The notes below the pieces were generated by a model. That model was given only the letters and a program-made list of their open reading frames with translations. It was not told the DNA's origin and did not search any database. Of a stretch of 64,000 bases of DNA, positions 56,111 through 64,000 are shown in pieces. The stretch lies in NCBI RefSeq assembly GCF_031085165.1, contig NZ_JAVHTY010000002.1, positions 744,001-808,000 of the forward strand. Direction: 5' to 3'. The DNA comes from Pseudomonas sp. 102515. Lineage in GTDB: Bacteria; Pseudomonadota; Gammaproteobacteria; Pseudomonadales; Pseudomonadaceae. The position numbers and the translations under genes are program-made. Numbering within the stretch: the stretch's first letter is position 1; each line of letters starts with the position of its first letter.

Positions 56111-58266
56111 ACATGGACGAGATCCTCAAGACCTTCATCGCCGAGAGCGAGGAATTGCTGCAGCAGATGGAAGCGGCGTTGCTGCAGATCGAGCAGGCGC
56201 CGGATGACGTCGAGCTGATCAATGCCATCTTCCGCGCCGCGCACACCATCAAGGGTTCGGCCGGCCTGTTCGGGCTGGACCATGTGGTGGCCTTCACCCA
56301 CGTCGCCGAAAGCGTGCTCGACCGGATCCGCAGCAATGAGCTGGCGTTCGACGAGACCCTGTCGGCGCTGTTCCTGGAGGTCTGCGACCACCTCAACGGC
56401 CTGATCGCCCGGGTAGCGTCCGGCAGCGAGCCCGAGGCCGACTTCCAGGCCGCCGGCGCCGTGCTGGTGCAGCGCCTGGAGCACTATCTGCAGCCGAGCG
56501 CCAAGGCGACCCAGCCGGTCACCGCCGCCCGTACTCTGGCGGCACCGGTCGATGGCGTGGCCGCCGGCCACTGGCACCTGTCGCTGCGCTTCGGTCCGGA
56601 CATGCTGCGCAACGGCATGGATCCGCTGGCCTTCGTCCGCTACCTCAACAGCTTTGGCCGCATCGTCAACATCGTCACCCTGACCGATGCCATCCCGGCC
56701 GCGGCGGAAATGGATCCGGAGACCTGCTACCTGGGCTTCGAGGTCGCCTTCGACAGCGACGCCGACAAGGCGACCATCGAAGCGGCGTTCGAATTCGTCC
56801 GCGAAGACAGCCAGATCCGCATTCTTCCGCCGCATAGCCGCAGCAGCGACTACTGCCAGCTGATCGACGACCTGGCCGAGGAAGACCTGCGCCTGGGCGA
56901 GATCCTGGTGCGCTGCGGCACCTTGACCGCCACCGAGCTGGACGAGGTGCTGCGCCGGCAGGCCGATCCGGCGACGCCGCGCCAGCCCATCGGCGAAGCC
57001 CTGGTGGAAGCCCAGTTGGTCAATCCGCCGGTGGTGGATGCGGCCCTGAACAAGCAGCGCAAGATCAAGGAGCAGCGCGCGCCGGCTGGCGAAGGCCAGC
57101 TGATCCGCATCGACGCGACCAAGCTCGATCAGCTGATCGACCTCATCGGCGAGCTCATCATCGCCGGTGCCGGGACCCAGCTGATCGCCCAGCAGAGCGG
57201 CCTGCCGGCGCTGGTGGAGTCCACCGGGGTGCTGTCGCGCCTGGTGGAAGAGGTCCGGGACACCGCCCTGACCCTGCGCATGGTGCAGATCGGTACCACC
57301 TTCAATCGCTTCCAGCGCGTGGTCCGCGACGTCTCCAAGGAAATCGGCAAGGACATCGCCCTGCGCATCAGCGGTGGCGAGACCGAGCTGGACAAGACCG
57401 TGGTGGAAAAAATCGGCGATCCGCTGACCCACCTGATCCGCAACGCGATGGACCACGGCATCGAGTCCGCCGAGCTGCGCCTGGCGCGCGGCAAGCCGGC
57501 CCAGGGTACCGTGGGGCTGAACGCCTATCACGAGGCGAGCAGCATCGTCATCCAGGTCACCGACGACGGCGGCGGTCTGTCGCGCGAGCGCATCCTGCGC
57601 AAGGCGACCGAGCGCGGCCTGATCGCCGAAGGCCAGGTGCTGGCCGACAAGGACGTGTTCAACCTGATCTTCGAACCGGGTTTCTCCACCGCCGAGCAGA
57701 TCAGCAACCTGTCCGGCCGCGGCGTCGGCATGGACGTGGTGAAGAAGAACATCACCGCCCTGCGCGGCAGCGTCGATCTCACCAGCGAGGAAGGCCGCGG
57801 CACCACCGTGACCATCCGCCTGCCGCTGACCCTGGCGATCATCGACGGCTTCCTCATCGGTGTCGGCAAGGCCACCTATGTGGTGCCGCTGGAAGCGGTG
57901 GAGGAGTGCATCGAGTTGACCGAGACGGCCAGTGTCCAGGCCAACGGCAACGACTACCTCGACCTGCGCGGCGAGGTGCTGCCGGTGCTGCGCCTGCGCC
58001 AGTTGTTCGCCATCGAGGAAGCGCCGCCGCGGCGGCAGAACGTGGTGGTGGTGCGCTATGCCGGCCAGCGCGCCGGCCTGGTGGTCGATCAACTGCTCGG
58101 CGAATTCCAGACCGTGATCAAGCCGCTCGGTCCGTTGTTCGGCCACAACCGCAGCCTTGGTGGTTTCACCATCCTGGGTACCGGCGCCGTGGCGCTGATC
58201 CTCAACGTGCCCGGCCTGATTGGCGAGGCATCATCCGCGCCCGTGGCCGCTCCCGTGCTGGCCTGA
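56107..58266 (+). CDS. cheA: chemotaxis histidine kinase CheA with GspE-N-like insert
   Basis: 719 aa. HPt domain 1-120 with phospho-His H46 (FRAAHTIKGSAG). A domain at about 155-250 (FGPDMLRNGMDPLAFVRYL) is in place of canonical P2. At about 261-318 the repeat LGEILVRCGTLTATELDEVL / IGEALVEAQLVNPPVVDAAL resembles the GspE/MshE N-terminal module. Dimerisation is at about 329-395, the HATPase with NAMDHGIE and GRGVGMDVVK follows, and a CheW domain completes the C-terminus. It phosphorylates CheY in response to receptors. Its start overlaps the STAS gene by 4 bp. Confidence 0.94.
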   Translation: MNMDEILKTFIAESEELLQQMEAALLQIEQAPDDVELINAIFRAAHTIKGSAGLFGLDHVVAFTHVAESVLDRIRSNELAFDETLSALFLEVCDHLNGLIARVASGSEPEADFQAAGAVLVQRLEHYLQPSAKATQPVTAARTLAAPVDGVAAGHWHLSLRFGPDMLRNGMDPLAFVRYLNSFGRIVNIVTLTDAIPAAAEMDPETCYLGFEVAFDSDADKATIEAAFEFVREDSQIRILPPHSRSSDYCQLIDDLAEEDLRLGEILVRCGTLTATELDEVLRRQADPATPRQPIGEALVEAQLVNPPVVDAALNKQRKIKEQRAPAGEGQLIRIDATKLDQLIDLIGELIIAGAGTQLIAQQSGLPALVESTGVLSRLVEEVRDTALTLRMVQIGTTFNRFQRVVRDVSKEIGKDIALRISGGETELDKTVVEKIGDPLTHLIRNAMDHGIESAELRLARGKPAQGTVGLNAYHEASSIVIQVTDDGGGLSRERILRKATERGLIAEGQVLADKDVFNLIFEPGFSTAEQISNLSGRGVGMDVVKKNITALRGSVDLTSEEGRGTTVTIRLPLTLAIIDGFLIGVGKATYVVPLEAVEECIELTETASVQANGNDYLDLRGEVLPVLRLRQLFAIEEAPPRRQNVVVVRYAGQRAGLVVDQLLGEFQTVIKPLGPLFGHNRSLGGFTILGTGAVALILNVPGLIGEASSAPVAAPVLA

Positions 58267-58287
58267 TCGACTGGAGAATTCGATCCC

Positions 58288-60726
58288 ATGACCGTTACCA
58301 AACGCATGTTCCTGCTGGTCCTTTCCGCGCTACTGGGCATCATCCTGCTGGCCGGCATCGCCTACCAGCAACTGAGCCAGGTGTATGAGCGCGCCAACTA
58401 CGGCAACGACAATACCGTCCCTTCGATTCTGGGTATCGATGCCATCGACGCCCACTCCGCCGACATCATCACCGGCATCTACCGCCATCTGGCTGCGGAT
58501 GGCGAAGCAGCCACCCGTGATGCCGAGAAGGAGCTGACCCAGGCCCAACAGCTGACCGAGAAGGCGCTCAAGGACTATGAGCCGCTCATTTCCGACGACA
58601 CCGATCGGCGCATGCTGCAGGACGATCGCGAGGCGATCGCCCAGCTGAACGATCTCGTGGCCATCGTGGTGCCGCTGTCCCGCGCCAGTCAGGACGAGGA
58701 CGTCAAACGCATTCTCGGCGAGAAGCGCAAGGTCATCGACCACGTCGGCGATACCCTCGACGCGCACCGCGCCTACAACCAGAAACTGGGCAGCGAGCAG
58801 GCGCAGATCGCCGGCCATACCATGGGCCGGGCCACCGTCCTCTCCATCGGCATCGCCCTGGCGACCCTGCTTGTGGTCGGCCTGCTCGGCTTCTTCATCA
58901 CCCGCAATCTGCTGCGTCAGCTGGGTGGCGAGCCGGCCGAGGTGGCCAAGGTCGCCAACCGCACCGCCGCGGGCGACCTGCCCGACGATCTGCAGCTGCG
59001 CGCGGGCGACGACTCCAGCCTGATGGCGGCCATGCAGCGTATGGTGGTGACCCTGCGCGGTCTGGTGCAGGAACTGAGCACCATGGCCAGCGAGCACGAT
59101 CGCGGCGAGACCGAGGCACGCATTCCGCTGGAGCGCTTCCAGGGCGCCTTCCGCAACGTCGCCGATGGCGTCAACGCCATGGTCGCTGGCCACCTCAGCG
59201 ATTCCGCCAAGGCCATGGCCTGCGTCAAGCGCTTCGGTGAGGGCGATCTGGCCGCGCCGCTGGAACGTTTCCCCGGCAAGAAGGCGGTGATCAACGACAA
59301 CCTCGAACAGGTCCGTGACAACATCCAGCTGCTGGTGGCGGAGATGGTGCAGCTGTCTGCGGCTCATGATCGCGGCGACACCGATGCCCGCATCCCCGTG
59401 GAGCGCTTCCAGGGCACCTTCCGTGGCATGGCCGAAGGGGTCAACGCCATGGTCGCCGGTCACCTCAGCGATTCCGCCAAGGCCATGGCCTGCGTCAAGC
59501 GCTTCGGCGAAGGCGATCTGTCGGTGCAGCTGGAACGCTTCCCCGGGCAGAAGGCGGTGATCAACGACAGCCTCGAACAGGTCCGCGGCAACATCCAACG
59601 CCTGGTCGAAGACGCCAACCAGCTGAGCCAGGCGGCCATGGCGGGTCGCCTGGACAGTCGCGCCGATGCCAGTGCCCACCAGGGCGATTTCCGCCGCATC
59701 GTCGCCGGCATCAACGGCACCCTCGATGCCATCGTCGCGCCGGTCAACGAAGCCATGGGCGTGATGGCCGGCCTCTCCCAGGGCGACCTGAGCCGCACCG
59801 TGCGCGGTGACTACCAGGGGCAGTTGCTGGAACTCAAGGAGTCGATCAACGGCACCGTCGGCAAGCTGAACCAGATCATCGGCGACGTGCGCCTGTCGGC
59901 CGACTCCCTGGCCAGCGCCTCGGAAGAGATATCGGCCACCGCCCAGAGCATGAGCGAGGCCAGCACCGAGCAGGCCGCTTCGGTCGAGGAGACCAGCGCC
60001 AGCGTCGAGCAGATGTCGTCCTCCATCGCCCAGAACACCGAGAACGCCAAGATCACCGACGGCATGGCCGGCAAGGCCGCCCGTGAAGCCGGCGAGGGCG
60101 GTCAGGCGGTCGGCGAGACCCTGGTGGCGATGAAGACCATCGCCGACAAGATCGGCATCGTCGACGACATCGCCTACCAGACCAACCTGCTGGCGCTCAA
60201 CGCCGCCATCGAGGCTGCCCGCGCCGGCGAGCATGGCAAGGGCTTCGCGGTGGTGGCCGCCGAGGTACGCAAGCTGGCCGAACGCAGCCAGGTCGCCGCC
60301 CAGGAAATCGGCACCGTGGCCAAGAGCAGCGTGGCCCTCGCCGAGCGCGCCGGCACCCTGCTGGACCAGATGGTGCCGTCCATCAGCAAGACCTCCGACC
60401 TGGTGCAGGAAATCGCCGCCGCCAGCGAAGAGCAGAGCAGCGGGGTGAGCCAGATCAACGGCGCCATGCTGCAACTGAGCCAGATCACCCAGCAGAACGC
60501 CTCGGCGTCCGAAGAGCTGGCCGCCACCGCCGAGGAAATGAGTACCCAGGCGGAGCAGCTGCAGCGGTTGATGGGCTTCTTCAATACCGGCGAAGGCCGG
60601 GTGGTCCAGGACCTGGAGCGCGCGCTGGAGGCTTCGCGGCCCAAGGCCATGCGGGTCCCGGGCAAAGCGTTACGCAATGGCACCTCGGGCGGCGTACCTG
60701 ACGGCTACGTCCCCTTCGAATCCTGA
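58288..60726 (+). CDS. methyl-accepting chemotaxis protein with tandem HAMP-type repeats
   Basis: 812 aa. TM1 at about 8-27, periplasmic four-helix ligand domain about 28-185, TM2 about 188-210. A long cytoplasmic series of HAMP-like segments follows, including a 90-aa tandem repeat (nt 59071-59340 and 59341-59610), then the signalling domain with hairpin tip at about residue 631. There is no C-terminal NWETF-type tether. It is nearly identical over its C-terminal half to the next gene. It follows cheA by 21 bp. Confidence 0.93.
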   Translation: MTVTKRMFLLVLSALLGIILLAGIAYQQLSQVYERANYGNDNTVPSILGIDAIDAHSADIITGIYRHLAADGEAATRDAEKELTQAQQLTEKALKDYEPLISDDTDRRMLQDDREAIAQLNDLVAIVVPLSRASQDEDVKRILGEKRKVIDHVGDTLDAHRAYNQKLGSEQAQIAGHTMGRATVLSIGIALATLLVVGLLGFFITRNLLRQLGGEPAEVAKVANRTAAGDLPDDLQLRAGDDSSLMAAMQRMVVTLRGLVQELSTMASEHDRGETEARIPLERFQGAFRNVADGVNAMVAGHLSDSAKAMACVKRFGEGDLAAPLERFPGKKAVINDNLEQVRDNIQLLVAEMVQLSAAHDRGDTDARIPVERFQGTFRGMAEGVNAMVAGHLSDSAKAMACVKRFGEGDLSVQLERFPGQKAVINDSLEQVRGNIQRLVEDANQLSQAAMAGRLDSRADASAHQGDFRRIVAGINGTLDAIVAPVNEAMGVMAGLSQGDLSRTVRGDYQGQLLELKESINGTVGKLNQIIGDVRLSADSLASASEEISATAQSMSEASTEQAASVEETSASVEQMSSSIAQNTENAKITDGMAGKAAREAGEGGQAVGETLVAMKTIADKIGIVDDIAYQTNLLALNAAIEAARAGEHGKGFAVVAAEVRKLAERSQVAAQEIGTVAKSSVALAERAGTLLDQMVPSISKTSDLVQEIAAASEEQSSGVSQINGAMLQLSQITQQNASASEELAATAEEMSTQAEQLQRLMGFFNTGEGRVVQDLERALEASRPKAMRVPGKALRNGTSGGVPDGYVPFES
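59071..59610 (+). repeat. tandem 270-bp in-frame duplication within the MCP gene
   Basis: Two in-frame copies offset by exactly 270 bp; 59191-59237 and 59461-59507 are identical over 47 bp. Each encodes a HAMP-like segment with [34 protein letters not shown] and LERFPG.KAVIND. The downstream MCP has only one copy. Confidence 0.85.
59662..59903 (+). repeat. 242-bp segment identical to 61878-62119
   Basis: Base-for-base identity at an offset of 2,216 bp between the two neighbouring MCP genes, covering the last HAMP segment. A further identical run is 60148-60266 with 62364-62482. It indicates recent duplication or gene conversion. Confidence 0.9.
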
Positions 60727-60738
60727 CCCTTATCCAAT

Positions 60739-60761
60739 GGCCACCTGCGGGTGGCCTTTTT
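60739..60761 (+). terminator. hairpin between the two MCP genes
   Basis: GGCCACC (60739-60745), TGCG loop, GGTGGCC (60750-60756), then T5. A rho-independent terminator inside the operon that would lower expression of the downstream MCP and cheW. Confidence 0.7.
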
Positions 60762-60773
60762 GAGACCATCGAC

Positions 60774-62948
60774 ATGACCGTCATCAAGAAAATGCTGCTG
60801 CTGGTGCTGTCCGCGCTATTGGGCATCCTCGTGCTGGCCGGCACCGGGCAATACGAAATCGACCAGGTGTTCCAGGCGGCCAACTACGGCAACGACAACA
60901 CCGTTCCCAGCCTCAAGGCGCTCGGTGAGGTCAACGACAGCCGCTCCGACTACGTGGTGGGCATCTATCGCCACGTCTTGTCGACCAGCTCCGAGGCCAT
61001 GACCACGGTGGAGCAGGATATCGCTGCCGCGAAGGAGCGTATCGGCCAGAGCCTCGTCAAGTACGAGGCGCTGGTCTCGGATGATCGGGATCGCGGACTG
61101 CTGGCGACCGATCGGACCGCCTTCAATGCCCTGTTCGCCTTGGGCGAGCAGGTTGTTGCTCTGTCACGGCAGAATCGCAACGACGAGGCCCAGACCCTGA
61201 TGCGCAGCCGCACCGACGTGATGCTCGCCATCAACAAGGCCCTCGACGAGCACGTCAGCTACAACCAGACCCTGGCACTGCAAGGCGTGCAGGTCGCCCA
61301 GACGACCAAGGTCGAGGCCACCTGGCTGGCCCTCTCTATCGCCCTGGCGACCCTGCTGGCGGTGGCCTTGCTGGGCTTCTTCATCACCCGCAATCTGCTG
61401 CGTCAGCTGGGCGGTGAGCCCGCGGCCGTGGCGACCCTGGCCGGTCGCGTGGCCGCCGGCGATCTGCCCGACGACATCAAGCTGCGCAGCGACGACAAGA
61501 CCAGCCTGATGGCGGCCATGCAGAACATGGTCACCACCCTGCGCGGTCTGATCAGCGAAATGAGCAGCATGTCGGCTGCCCACGACCGCGGCGAAACCGT
61601 GGTGCGCATTCCGGCCGAGCGCTTCCAGGGTGCGTATCGCAGCATGGCCGAAGGGGTCAACGGCATGGTCGCCGGGCACCTGAGCGATTCCAGCAAGGCC
61701 ATGGCCTGCGTCAAGAGCTTTGGCGAAGGCGATCTTTCGGTACAGCTGGAGCGTTTCCCCGGACAGAAGGCGGTGATCAACGACAACCTCGAACAGGTGC
61801 GTGGCAATATCCAGCGCCTGGTCGAAGACGCCAACCAGCTGAGCCAGGCCGCCATGGCCGGACGTCTCGATACCCGTGCCGATGCCAGTGCCCACCAGGG
61901 CGATTTCCGCCGCATCGTCGCCGGCATCAACGGCACCCTCGATGCCATCGTCGCGCCGGTCAACGAAGCCATGGGCGTGATGGCCGGCCTCTCCCAGGGC
62001 GACCTGAGCCGCACCGTGCGCGGTGACTACCAGGGGCAGTTGCTGGAACTCAAGGAGTCGATCAACGGCACCGTCGGCAAGCTGAACCAGATCATCGGCG
62101 ACGTGCGCCTGTCGGCCGATGCCCTGGCCAGTGCCTCGGAAGAGATCTCCGCCACCGCCCAGAGCATGAGCCAGGCCAGCACCGAACAGGCGGCCTCGGT
62201 CGAGGAGACCAGCGCCAGCGTCGAGCAGATGTCGGCCTCCATCGCCCAGAACACCGAGAATGCCAAGGTCACCGACGGCATGGCCGGCAAGGCCGCGCGC
62301 GAGGCCAACGAAGGCGGCGAAGCGGTGGGTGAGACCCTGGTGGCCATGAAGACCATCGCCGAGAAGATCGGCATCGTCGACGACATCGCCTACCAGACCA
62401 ACCTGCTGGCGCTCAACGCCGCCATCGAGGCTGCCCGCGCCGGCGAGCATGGCAAGGGCTTCGCGGTGGTGGCCGCCGAGGTGCGCAAGCTGGCCGAACG
62501 CAGCCAGGTCGCCGCCCAGGAAATCGGCACCGTGGCCAAGAGCAGCGTGGCCTTGGCCGAGCGCGCCGGGTCACTGCTCGACGAAATGGTACCGTCCATC
62601 AGCAAGACCTCCGATCTGGTACAGGAAATCGCTGCGGCGTCCGAAGAACAGAGTAGCGGAGTCACTCAGATCAATAGCGCCATGCTGCAACTCAACCAGA
62701 TCACCCAACAGAACGCCTCGGCCTCGGAAGAGCTGGCCGCGACCGCCGAGGAAATGAGCGGTCAGGCCGAGCAGCTGCAGCGCCTGATGGGCTTCTTCCA
62801 CACCGGCGACGGTCGTGCGGTCCAGGACCTGGAGCGTGCCATCGAGCAGACGCGTCCGGCCGCGACCCGCGCGTCCCAGCCGGCCCCGCGTCGTCCGCAG
62901 ATGGCCGCGGGCGGCCTGCCGGACGGTTACGTCCGCTTCCCGGAGTAG
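60774..62948 (+). CDS. methyl-accepting chemotaxis protein (paralogue of the preceding gene)
   Basis: 724 aa with the same layout as the preceding MCP: TM1 about 8-27, a divergent periplasmic helical domain (about 28-185), TM2, one HAMP segment copy rather than two, and a signalling domain with tip at about residue 541. The C-terminal half is almost identical to the paralogue, while the sensor domain differs, so the two probably detect different ligands through the same output. It ends DGYVRFPE with no NWETF-type tether. Confidence 0.93.
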   Translation: MTVIKKMLLLVLSALLGILVLAGTGQYEIDQVFQAANYGNDNTVPSLKALGEVNDSRSDYVVGIYRHVLSTSSEAMTTVEQDIAAAKERIGQSLVKYEALVSDDRDRGLLATDRTAFNALFALGEQVVALSRQNRNDEAQTLMRSRTDVMLAINKALDEHVSYNQTLALQGVQVAQTTKVEATWLALSIALATLLAVALLGFFITRNLLRQLGGEPAAVATLAGRVAAGDLPDDIKLRSDDKTSLMAAMQNMVTTLRGLISEMSSMSAAHDRGETVVRIPAERFQGAYRSMAEGVNGMVAGHLSDSSKAMACVKSFGEGDLSVQLERFPGQKAVINDNLEQVRGNIQRLVEDANQLSQAAMAGRLDTRADASAHQGDFRRIVAGINGTLDAIVAPVNEAMGVMAGLSQGDLSRTVRGDYQGQLLELKESINGTVGKLNQIIGDVRLSADALASASEEISATAQSMSQASTEQAASVEETSASVEQMSASIAQNTENAKVTDGMAGKAAREANEGGEAVGETLVAMKTIAEKIGIVDDIAYQTNLLALNAAIEAARAGEHGKGFAVVAAEVRKLAERSQVAAQEIGTVAKSSVALAERAGSLLDEMVPSISKTSDLVQEIAAASEEQSSGVTQINSAMLQLNQITQQNASASEELAATAEEMSGQAEQLQRLMGFFHTGDGRAVQDLERAIEQTRPAATRASQPAPRRPQMAAGGLPDGYVRFPE

Positions 62949-62955
62949 TGTCCTC

Positions 62956-63459
62956 ATGACTGCCCTGACCCTTGGCGACATCGCCCACGAGCACCACGGC
63001 CATCAGCACCTGACCTTCGTGGTGGATGGTGAGACCTATGCGGTGGATACCCTCGCGGTGCGCGAGATCATCGAGTTCGGCCAGCTGACCCAGGTCCCGC
63101 TGATGCCGGCCTGCATCCGCGGCGTGATCAACCTACGCGGCGCCGTGGTCCCGGTGGTCGATCTGGAGGCCCGCTTCGGTGGCCAGCCGACCCGGGTCGG
63201 CCCGCGCACCTGCATCGTGATCCTGGAGGTGTGCGATGGCGAAGACACCCAGGTGCTGGGCGTGGTGGTTAACGCGGTGAGCGAGGTGCTGGAGATCGCC
63301 GCGGCGGACATCCGCCCGGCGCCGGCCTTTGGCAGTCGCCTGGCGCCGCATTTCATCGCCGGCATGGTCAAGTCCGAGGGGGGCTTCGTGACCCTGCTCG
63401 ACGTGGCCCGGGTACTGGACGTACACGAACTGGCGAGTCTGGCCCAGGCCGCCAGCTGA
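62956..63459 (+). CDS. cheW: chemotaxis coupling protein CheW
   Basis: 167 aa from MTALTLGDIAHEHHGHQHL. A single CheW domain is present: FVVDGETYAVDTLAVREIIEF cut short here (TYAVDTLAVREIIEF), CIRGVINLRGAVVPVVDLEA. It links receptors to CheA. It begins 7 bp after the MCP stop, in the operon. An His-rich N-terminal tip (HEHHGHQH) is unusual. Confidence 0.94.
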   Translation: MTALTLGDIAHEHHGHQHLTFVVDGETYAVDTLAVREIIEFGQLTQVPLMPACIRGVINLRGAVVPVVDLEARFGGQPTRVGPRTCIVILEVCDGEDTQVLGVVVNAVSEVLEIAAADIRPAPAFGSRLAPHFIAGMVKSEGGFVTLLDVARVLDVHELASLAQAAS

Positions 63460-63540
63460 AAGACCCCGCATTGCACGGGCGACGGTAACCGGCGCCTCCT
63501 AATCGATACAGTCGTAACCGGCGCCGGAGGCGCTTTCACC

Positions 63541-64000
63541 ATGCTGAATAAACTTCGCGTCTCGACCAAGCTGGCGATCGGTTTCGGGGCCGCCATCCTG
63601 ATGCTGCTGCTGGTCATGGGCGTCGCCCTGCTGAACATGGGCACCATGAAGGACTCGGCCGACAACATGTCGAAGTTCCGCTTCCCCATGACCGTCCAGG
63701 CCAACACCCTGGTACGCAACACCCTGGACAGCGGCCGCCTGATGCGCAACCTGCTGCTGCTGGACGATGAGCGCGTCCTGGCCAAGACCAGGGAAGACAT
63801 CGCCAAGGTTCGCTCCGGCAACGCAGAGATCCTCGCCGATCTGCAAAAGAAGATCACCAGCGAGGATGGCAAGCAGAAGCTGGCCGCTGCCACGGACGCG
63901 CGCCAGCGTCTGCAGGACAAGTACGGTGAATTCTTCCGCCTGCTCGATACCGACCGCGGCCAGGCCCGGGACTACCTGTTGAACGTCTTCGCCCCCAATA
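63541..64000 (+). CDS. methyl-accepting chemotaxis protein, N-terminal part (cut by window end)
   Basis: 153 codons are visible. TM1 (LAIGFGAAILMLLLVMGVALL, about residues 11-31) is followed by the start of a periplasmic four-helix ligand domain of the 4HB_MCP type (MSKFRFPMTVQANTLVRNTL). It is not a close copy of the two previous MCPs. GGAGG lies 10 bases before the ATG. Confidence 0.85.
   Translation, partial: MLNKLRVSTKLAIGFGAAILMLLLVMGVALLNMGTMKDSADNMSKFRFPMTVQANTLVRNTLDSGRLMRNLLLLDDERVLAKTREDIAKVRSGNAEILADLQKKITSEDGKQKLAAATDARQRLQDKYGEFFRLLDTDRGQARDYLLNVFAPN

Noticed and set aside
55855-58146. 763-codon minus-strand frame opposite cheA
   Set aside because: Shadow of cheA; no start signal or protein-like motifs.

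Overview
The window is high-GC chromosomal DNA from a Pseudomonas. The gene content and order match Pseudomonas core-genome blocks: argF-grxD-bfr-bfd-rnt-pyrC-motY-argG, nth-rnfB-metG-mrp-dcd, and nadA-bepA-tusA-bcp-gcvR-dapA-bamC-purC. From memory of the P. aeruginosa PAO1 map these blocks lie far apart there, so this is another lineage; the oryzihabitans/psychrotolerans group is a guess. There is no phage, transposase, plasmid gene or CRISPR array in the window.

Layout. 1-8.1 kb: end of a PhzF-family gene, arginine and pyrimidine synthesis (argF, pyrC, argG), iron storage (bfr, bfd with a Fur box), monothiol glutaredoxin, RNase T and flagellar MotY. 8.1-15.3 kb: nth, a soluble RnfB-like ferredoxin, metG, an M14 carboxypeptidase, mrp/apbC and dcd. 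15.4-20 kb: cheV, a MOSC protein, LD-carboxypeptidase and an unusual pyruvate-kinase-like protein. 20.1-27.9 kb: the nadA-to-purC block, ending at a tRNA-Ser(CGA).

28-38.8 kb is more accessory: small unknown genes, an RsmN/RsmF-type CsrA paralogue, a catalase, an orphan rmlD-like gene, a degenerate sigma-54 activator, xthA, and a secreted protein with two GH5 domains, the second of which has lost catalytic residues. 38.8-46.4 kb holds an FKBP isomerase, a pirin, an SfnR/SfnB-like sulfur-acquisition pair, a BdlA-like chemoreceptor, a second SfnB/DszC-like flavoprotein behind a good sigma-54 promoter, and RNase Z. 46.5-48.2 kb holds a beta-propeller lipoprotein and a MEKHLA protein.

48.3-54.1 kb is a lactate locus (lldP-lutA-lutB-lutC) divergent from an FCD-type GntR regulator, with a perfect AATTGGT-N3-ACCAATT operator between them. 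54.1-64 kb is a chemosensory operon (MCP-like protein, CheY, STAS, CheA, two duplicated MCPs, CheW, a third MCP cut by the window end) behind a near-consensus FliA (sigma-28) promoter. FliA-like promoters also precede motY, cheV and the BdlA-like gene, which ties the motility genes together.

The most noteworthy items are the GH5-GH5 pseudoenzyme fusion, the degenerate SfnR paralogue, the CheA with a GspE-N-like insert in an operon with a STAS protein, the recently duplicated MCP pair, the anchorless orphan RnfB and the pyruvate kinase lacking its regulatory domain.
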